Below, one piece after another: positions 32,368 through 36,843 of a DNA stretch of 36,843 bases (positions are counted from its first letter, which is position 1; each line of letters opens with the position of its first letter). Below the pieces are notes generated by a model that worked only from the letters and a program-made list of their open reading frames with translations, was not told the DNA's origin and searched no databases. This stretch comes from an uncultured Lachnospiraceae bacterium (GTDB taxonomy: Bacteria; Bacillota; Clostridia; Lachnospirales; Lachnospiraceae), in NCBI GenBank assembly GCA_947643615.1, contig CANRWO010000037.1:1-36843 (forward strand), written 5' to 3'. The translations under genes and the position numbers were made by a program.

Positions 32368-33576
32368 ATGGGATGGCATTTAAAGAAAGCATGGCCGGAG
32401 ATGTTTAGAATGTATGTTGTGGCACAATTTAAGCGTGCCAGTAAGCTTTTTCCAGCCGCCCTGGCTGGGACGGTAATTTTAATGCTCTGTCTGGGTGCGC
32501 TGGCTTTCGGTTTTCTTCAGGCGGATGCAGGGCAGGACAGAAAACAGATGGTGAAGATTGGTATGGTAGGTAATATGGAGGATTCCTATCTGGGTTTCGG
32601 GATCCGCGCGCTGCAAAGTCTCGACTCATCTCGTTTTGCCATAGAATTCCGCCAGGAGGATTCCGAGGAAACCGCAAGGCGTGCACTGAAACGCGGGGAA
32701 ATATCTGCCTATGTGCTGATTCCCAATGGATTTATGGAGAGCTGGGTGAGGGGGGATAACGTGCCTGTCACTTATGTGACTTCGCCGGATGCCACGGGAA
32801 TCGGCAGCATGGTCATGGAGGAACTGGTGGAAGTGATATCTGTCCTGGTCACAGAATCACAGCATGCCATATACAGTGCCCAGAGGATATGGAGCAGTGA
32901 GGGAAGGCAGGATTGGTACGGGGAAGCTGAAGAACGTTTTTATCTGCGGGTTTTGGATTTGGTTCTGGGAAGGAAAGGGATTTACAGGCTGGAACTTACC
33001 GGCGTGTCGAATGGCCTTTCCATAACGGAATATTATGCCTGTGGGGCAGCGATTCTGTTTTTACTGTTTTTTGGGGTGGCGGCATCTCCCTGCCTAGCCT
33101 CCTGTGACGTGGCAGTGTACAGGCTGCTGCGAGTAAAGGGATTGTCAGCCTGGAAGCAGTTTTTAGCGGAATATATTTCCTATACCGTGCTGCTGTGGGG
33201 ATGCTATTTGGTGATGGCTCTGTTCCTGTCCCATACCTTCGGCAGGATCTTCTGTATGCTGCCTGTGGTAATGCTGGTTGCCGCGATGCAGCTATGTGTC
33301 TGCGAGTGGATCCCTGGCCCGGTGGTTGGGGCACCGGTGCAGTTCCTGGGGGCGGCGGGACTGGGATATCTGTCCGGCTGTTTTTACCCCGTCACTTTTT
33401 TCCCGGAAAAGGTACAAATGGCCGTGCCGTTTCTGCCCGCAGGGGCAGCCATGCGATACGCCGGAAATCTGGCCACAGGCCGATGTGTCTGGTGGGAGCT
33501 GGCTATTATGGGGGTATATGGCACAGGCAGCTTTTTTCTGGCGGTTCTGCGCAGGAAACACAGGCTTGCCGGATAA
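32368..33576 (+). CDS. ABC-2 type permease, first subunit
   Basis: Membrane subunit of 402 residues. One helix near 28-50 (LFPAALAGTVILMLCLGALAFGF) is followed by an extracytoplasmic domain of about 170 residues (MVKIGMVGNMEDSYLGFGIR... to about 215), then about five helices in the C-terminal half. This is the ABC2_membrane_3/YhgE-like layout. The start at 32368 has only a weak ribosome site. It follows the ATPase by 24 bases and precedes the second permease by 32. The large external loop is typical of exporters acting on envelope or peptide substrates, which is inference. Confidence 0.88.
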   Translation: MGWHLKKAWPEMFRMYVVAQFKRASKLFPAALAGTVILMLCLGALAFGFLQADAGQDRKQMVKIGMVGNMEDSYLGFGIRALQSLDSSRFAIEFRQEDSEETARRALKRGEISAYVLIPNGFMESWVRGDNVPVTYVTSPDATGIGSMVMEELVEVISVLVTESQHAIYSAQRIWSSEGRQDWYGEAEERFYLRVLDLVLGRKGIYRLELTGVSNGLSITEYYACGAAILFLLFFGVAASPCLASCDVAVYRLLRVKGLSAWKQFLAEYISYTVLLWGCYLVMALFLSHTFGRIFCMLPVVMLVAAMQLCVCEWIPGPVVGAPVQFLGAAGLGYLSGCFYPVTFFPEKVQMAVPFLPAGAAMRYAGNLATGRCVWWELAIMGVYGTGSFFLAVLRRKHRLAG

Positions 33577-33608
33577 CGGATGTTATTTGTGGAGGTATGC
33601 GGACTATA

Positions 33609-34757
33609 ATGAAAAAAGTGCGAAGATTGCTGTTGTTTTACTTTATATACAGTAAGCGTCCGCTGAAAAAAGTAAGCTTTTGGCTTTTTATGTGTGCCGT
33701 GCCGCTGTTGGCTCTGGGGATGAGGAACCTGTCTGCCGGGGACAGTGGAATGCTGCATATTCTCCTTTGCATGGAGGATCCCCAGGATGATCTGGCCGGA
33801 CAGGTGGTTGACCGGCTTTTGTCAAAACAAAGTGTGATACACTATACTTTGATCCAACAGCCGGAGGAAGCCTGTGCAATTGTTTCGGCCGGAAAGGCGG
33901 ATGCCGCATGGATTTTTCCCAAGGACCTGCAGGAGCAACTGGATCGGTTTGTCAGCGGAGGACATTGGGAGGAAGGAGTAGTCCGGGTTGTGGAAAGGGA
34001 GGATAATGTGGCGTTGCGGCTTGCCAGGGAGAAGCTGTTTGGGGCTCTGTATCCGCATGTTTCCTATTCCCTGTACCGGGATTTTATTCTGAAAGATGTG
34101 GGACCGGAGACAGAAGAAGAGAAATTACTTTCCTGTTATGAGGAAATGGCAGTGGAAGGAAATTTGTTCCGGCTTGGTTATGAGGACAGGGAAAATGAGG
34201 ATCCGGAAACAGGGCGGCGGAATTTCCTTGTGGCACCTCTTCGCGGAATGCTTTCTCTGTTGGTGCTGCTCTGTGTATTGACGGCCACTATGTATTTTTT
34301 GCAGGATCAGGAAAAAGGGGCGCTGGATGCCATACCCCTTCACAGGAGAACAGCCTATTTGTATCTATATCAAATTACCGTGACCGGGGCCATAGCTGTG
34401 GCAGCGCTGTCAGCCTTGCGTTTTTCAGGGGTTTTGACGAAATGGGGCCGGGAGGCGGTATGGATGGCAGTATACATAGCCATGTGCATGGGGTTTTGCA
34501 GTATCTTAAGGAGATTGCTGGGGAACTTCCGCAGGCTGGCGGCTGTGGCACCAGTTATATTGTTGGCATCCCTTGTTCTGTGCCCCGTCATATTTACCAT
34601 GGGGGAACTGAATATTTTTCAATATCTCCTTCCACCCTTTTATTATCTGAATGGGATATATAACGATCGTTATTTTTGCGGAGTGGTGCTGTATTGCCTG
34701 GCAGTATTTGGAATAGATTATGCATGGGACAGAAACATTTTCCTTTCCTGTTCATAG
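33609..34757 (+). CDS. ABC-2 type permease, second subunit
   Basis: Membrane subunit of 382 residues with the same plan as the preceding gene: a basic N-terminus (MKKVRRLLLFYFIYSKRPLKK), one helix, an external domain of about 190 residues, then about six helices. The open frame extends upstream into the first permease, but that part is out-of-frame sequence of the earlier gene. GGAGG lies at 33591-33595, 13 bases before the ATG at 33609; another in-frame ATG at 33597 is only one base after it. Last gene of the ABC operon; no clear terminator follows before the SleC-like gene. Confidence 0.88.
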   Translation: MKKVRRLLLFYFIYSKRPLKKVSFWLFMCAVPLLALGMRNLSAGDSGMLHILLCMEDPQDDLAGQVVDRLLSKQSVIHYTLIQQPEEACAIVSAGKADAAWIFPKDLQEQLDRFVSGGHWEEGVVRVVEREDNVALRLAREKLFGALYPHVSYSLYRDFILKDVGPETEEEKLLSCYEEMAVEGNLFRLGYEDRENEDPETGRRNFLVAPLRGMLSLLVLLCVLTATMYFLQDQEKGALDAIPLHRRTAYLYLYQITVTGAIAVAALSALRFSGVLTKWGREAVWMAVYIAMCMGFCSILRRLLGNFRRLAAVAPVILLASLVLCPVIFTMGELNIFQYLLPPFYYLNGIYNDRYFCGVVLYCLAVFGIDYAWDRNIFLSCS

Positions 34758-34887
34758 TATAAGATAAACGGCCGGCAATTGTTTTCAAGTCCTATTTTAC
34801 CTTTGTGCCGCAGGTATCTGTGCCTGCTGCGGGATAACCGGCTTTGGAACAGTTGCTGCCCATCAGGTAAAGGAGTACTTTCAGCTT

Positions 34888-36705
34888 ATGGCAATCGGTT
34901 ATTTACGGATCCAGGCCCGGACGGCCCATGATGCGGTGCCACTGCAGGGAGTGCAGGTTACTGTCCTGGACGACCAGGGGCGCAGTGTCTATAATTTGGT
35001 TACGGATGAGAGCGGAGAGACGCAGACGGTTCCCCTGGAAACGGTGAGCAAAGATTTTTCGTTACAATCTTCCTATACAGGCACTCCGTATGTGGGTTAT
35101 GATGTGTTTGCACAGGCATCGGGTTTTAATTCGGTATATATTTCGGGGGTACCTGTGCTGGAGGGGGAAACCGCTATCCAGCCTCTTGACCTTGTGCCAA
35201 TGCAGGATATGCAGCGCAGTCCCACGGTGACGGAAATCATGATTGATAAGCCTGCCGTGGCAATGCAGCAGGCCCGTTACCAGGAAGGGCCTGAGGAGGA
35301 ACCGCGCATATTGAGGCAGGTGGCAATTCCCAATCCAATCACAGTGCATTTGGGCAGTCCCGCTTCCTCTGCTTCCAATATACAGGTATCCTTCCCCGAT
35401 TATGTAAAAAATGTGGCAAGCAGCGAGATTTACCCTACATGGCCGGAAGCCTCATTGAGGGCAAATATATATGCAATTATCACGTTTGCGCTGAACAGAG
35501 TTTTCACGGAGTGGTATAGAAGTCAGGGATATAGCTTCGACATTACCAACAGTACTGCTTATGACCAGGCTTATGTATATGGCCGGACCATATACGAATC
35601 CATCAGCCGGATCGTGGATGAGATCTTCAATGAGTATGTCCGCAGACAAGGGCAGAACGCACCCTATTTTACTTCTTTTTGTAACGGAACCACAGCAACC
35701 TGCGGGGGAATGTCCCAATGGGGGACGGTTACGTTGGCAAATCAGGGACTTACGCCATTGCAGATCCTGCGCTCATATTATCCTGATGATATAGAGATTG
35801 CGGAAACCAATATTGTCACCGGTTCTTTATCTTCCTATCCCGGCACGGCGCTCAGAGTGGGCAGCAGGGGGCTGGATGTGCAGACGGTACAGACGTACCT
35901 GAACAGGATCCGCAGGAACTATCCCGCAATTCCTGCGATCACGGATGAGGCAGGCGTATTCGGAAGCAGTACCCAGGCGGCGGTGGCGAAATTCCAGAGT
36001 ATTTTTAATCTGGCATCTGACGGTATTGTGGGGAAGGCAACCTGGTATAAGATTTCCAAGCTGTATGCTGCTGTGACTAGGCTGGCAGAACTGGACAGTG
36101 AGGGAACGACCCTCGGGATAGGCACGGTTCCGCCCGGCACTGTGCTGAGGCAGGGGGCCAGGGGACAGGATGTGATCACACTTCAGTATCTTTTGAACGT
36201 GGCGGCAGAGTATTATCCTTATATTCCAAGCATTTCCCAGGACGGTATCTTTGGCAGCGGGACCAGGCAGGCGGTGATTGCTTTCCAGAATCTGATGGGC
36301 CTCAGTGCAGATGGCATAGTGGGGACAAATACATGGAGGGCGCTTTATGATGTATATCTGGGGGCCCAGGAAAATGTACCTTCCCCAGGCCCGGGGAACG
36401 ATGTGATAGAGTATGTGGTTCGATCAGGAGACACTCTTTGGCTCCTTGCCCAGAGATACGGTACTACGGTGGATGCCATCAAGAACCTGAACGGCCTGAC
36501 CAGCAATATGCTGAATATTGGGCAGGTATTGAAGATCCCTGCGGCTACAGGCGGCGCTTATTTTGAATATGCCGTGCGGTCAGGTGACACATTGTGGCTG
36601 CTTTCCCGGAGATTTGGCACCACAGTGGATACCATTAAGAACCTGAACGGTTTGACCAGCGACCGGCTGGATGTGGGGCAGATATTGCTGATACCCCGGA
36701 ACTGA
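34888..36705 (+). CDS. SleC-like spore cortex lytic enzyme with PG-binding and LysM domains
   Basis: Peptidoglycan-acting protein of 605 residues. The N-terminus (MAIGYLRIQARTAHDAVPLQ, then VTVLDDQGRSVYNL) and the core (YVKNVASSEIYPTWPEASLR, FALNRVFTEWYRSQGY, and STAYDQAYVYGRTI to about 310) match SleC of Clostridium perfringens and C. difficile, which degrades spore cortex during germination. The SpoIID-like core is followed by two peptidoglycan-binding domains (about 319-395 and 416-490) and two LysM domains (507-550 and 559-604, both with VRSGDTLWLL). SleC of C. perfringens is about 440 residues with one binding domain, so this is an extended form. No signal peptide is seen. AAAGGAG lies 12 bases before the ATG. 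It may be deposited in the spore. A spore-coat role is the alternative. Confidence 0.87.
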   Translation: MAIGYLRIQARTAHDAVPLQGVQVTVLDDQGRSVYNLVTDESGETQTVPLETVSKDFSLQSSYTGTPYVGYDVFAQASGFNSVYISGVPVLEGETAIQPLDLVPMQDMQRSPTVTEIMIDKPAVAMQQARYQEGPEEEPRILRQVAIPNPITVHLGSPASSASNIQVSFPDYVKNVASSEIYPTWPEASLRANIYAIITFALNRVFTEWYRSQGYSFDITNSTAYDQAYVYGRTIYESISRIVDEIFNEYVRRQGQNAPYFTSFCNGTTATCGGMSQWGTVTLANQGLTPLQILRSYYPDDIEIAETNIVTGSLSSYPGTALRVGSRGLDVQTVQTYLNRIRRNYPAIPAITDEAGVFGSSTQAAVAKFQSIFNLASDGIVGKATWYKISKLYAAVTRLAELDSEGTTLGIGTVPPGTVLRQGARGQDVITLQYLLNVAAEYYPYIPSISQDGIFGSGTRQAVIAFQNLMGLSADGIVGTNTWRALYDVYLGAQENVPSPGPGNDVIEYVVRSGDTLWLLAQRYGTTVDAIKNLNGLTSNMLNIGQVLKIPAATGGAYFEYAVRSGDTLWLLSRRFGTTVDTIKNLNGLTSDRLDVGQILLIPRN

Positions 36706-36732
36706 TGTAAAACAGAAAATAAAACGAATTAG

Positions 36733-36769
36733 AAAAGCGTTTGCCGGATTGATCCGACAAACGCTTTTT
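36733..36769 (+). terminator. Terminator after the SleC-like gene
   Basis: Stem AAAAGCGTTTG (36733-36743) with CAAACGCTTTT (36758-36768), with an inner CCGGA/TCCG part, ending in a T-run. Confidence 0.88.
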
Positions 36770-36843
36770 GCTGGATTACAAATAATCTTAACTATATATT
36801 CGGCGTTTGATTGCTGCCAACTATATTTATAAGCACAACCTGT

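Noticed and set aside
33195..33608. N-terminal extension of the second ABC permease
   Set aside because: This stretch is the out-of-frame 3' part of the first permease and is Gly/Arg rich. The true membrane protein begins at MKKVRRLLLF with GGAGG upstream.

Overview
The window looks like chromosomal DNA from a spore-forming Clostridia, most likely a Lachnospiraceae (Clostridium cluster XIVa) member. This rests on a MecA adaptor, a T-box in front of an archaeal/eukaryotic-type prolyl-tRNA synthetase, a SleC-like spore cortex lytic enzyme, a D-Ala-D-Ala carboxypeptidase of the DacF type, a DUF1846 protein, strong AGGAGG ribosome sites and a base composition near 50% GC. No genus is claimed. No tRNA, rRNA, CRISPR array, integrase, transposase or phage gene was seen.

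Layout. 1-2831: a GH88 unsaturated glucuronyl hydrolase and a sugar-type MFS transporter, separated by a nested palindrome and a clear promoter. 2947-5586: an OmpR-type two-component system, then mecA. 5674-9290 (minus strand): a MerR regulator carrying membrane segments with an overlapping YbjQ-family gene behind a textbook 19-bp-spacer MerR promoter; then, further upstream on that strand, an RluA-type pseudouridine synthase and a GtrII-like membrane glycosyltransferase. 9493-10719: a small Cys-pair protein and an aromatic-acid-exporter-like membrane protein. 10899-13255: an ECF sigma factor followed by two unrecognised membrane proteins. 13303-17173: T-box, proS, an acetyl-esterase-like hydrolase and a DEDDh exonuclease with a Cys-rich tail. 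17189-18673 (minus): a D,D-carboxypeptidase. 18841-20983: an AT-rich accessory patch with a terminal-inverted-repeat element, an HTH-methyltransferase fusion and a decayed gene fragment. 20984-23096: trmB, whose 3' end is built from a palindromic repeat, then thioredoxin and a YitT-family protein. 23384-24859 (minus): DUF1846 protein. 25225-29151: ftsH with a repetitive Q/P-rich tail and an M18 aminopeptidase. 29409-34757: a zinc-ribbon membrane protein with a 15-residue repeat, then an ABC ATPase and two ABC-2 type permeases. 34888-36705: a SleC-like protein with two peptidoglycan-binding and two LysM domains.

Most of the window is ordinary core genome. The more unusual parts are the membrane-attached MerR/YbjQ unit with its visible operator, the sigma factor with an unknown membrane pair, the zinc-ribbon/ABC-2 operon, the HTH-methyltransferase patch, and at least four families of small palindromic or dispersed repeats lying in leaders and gene ends. 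I did not find a system that I can confidently call new. The best candidates are the MerR-membrane/YbjQ unit and the trmB-tail repeat.
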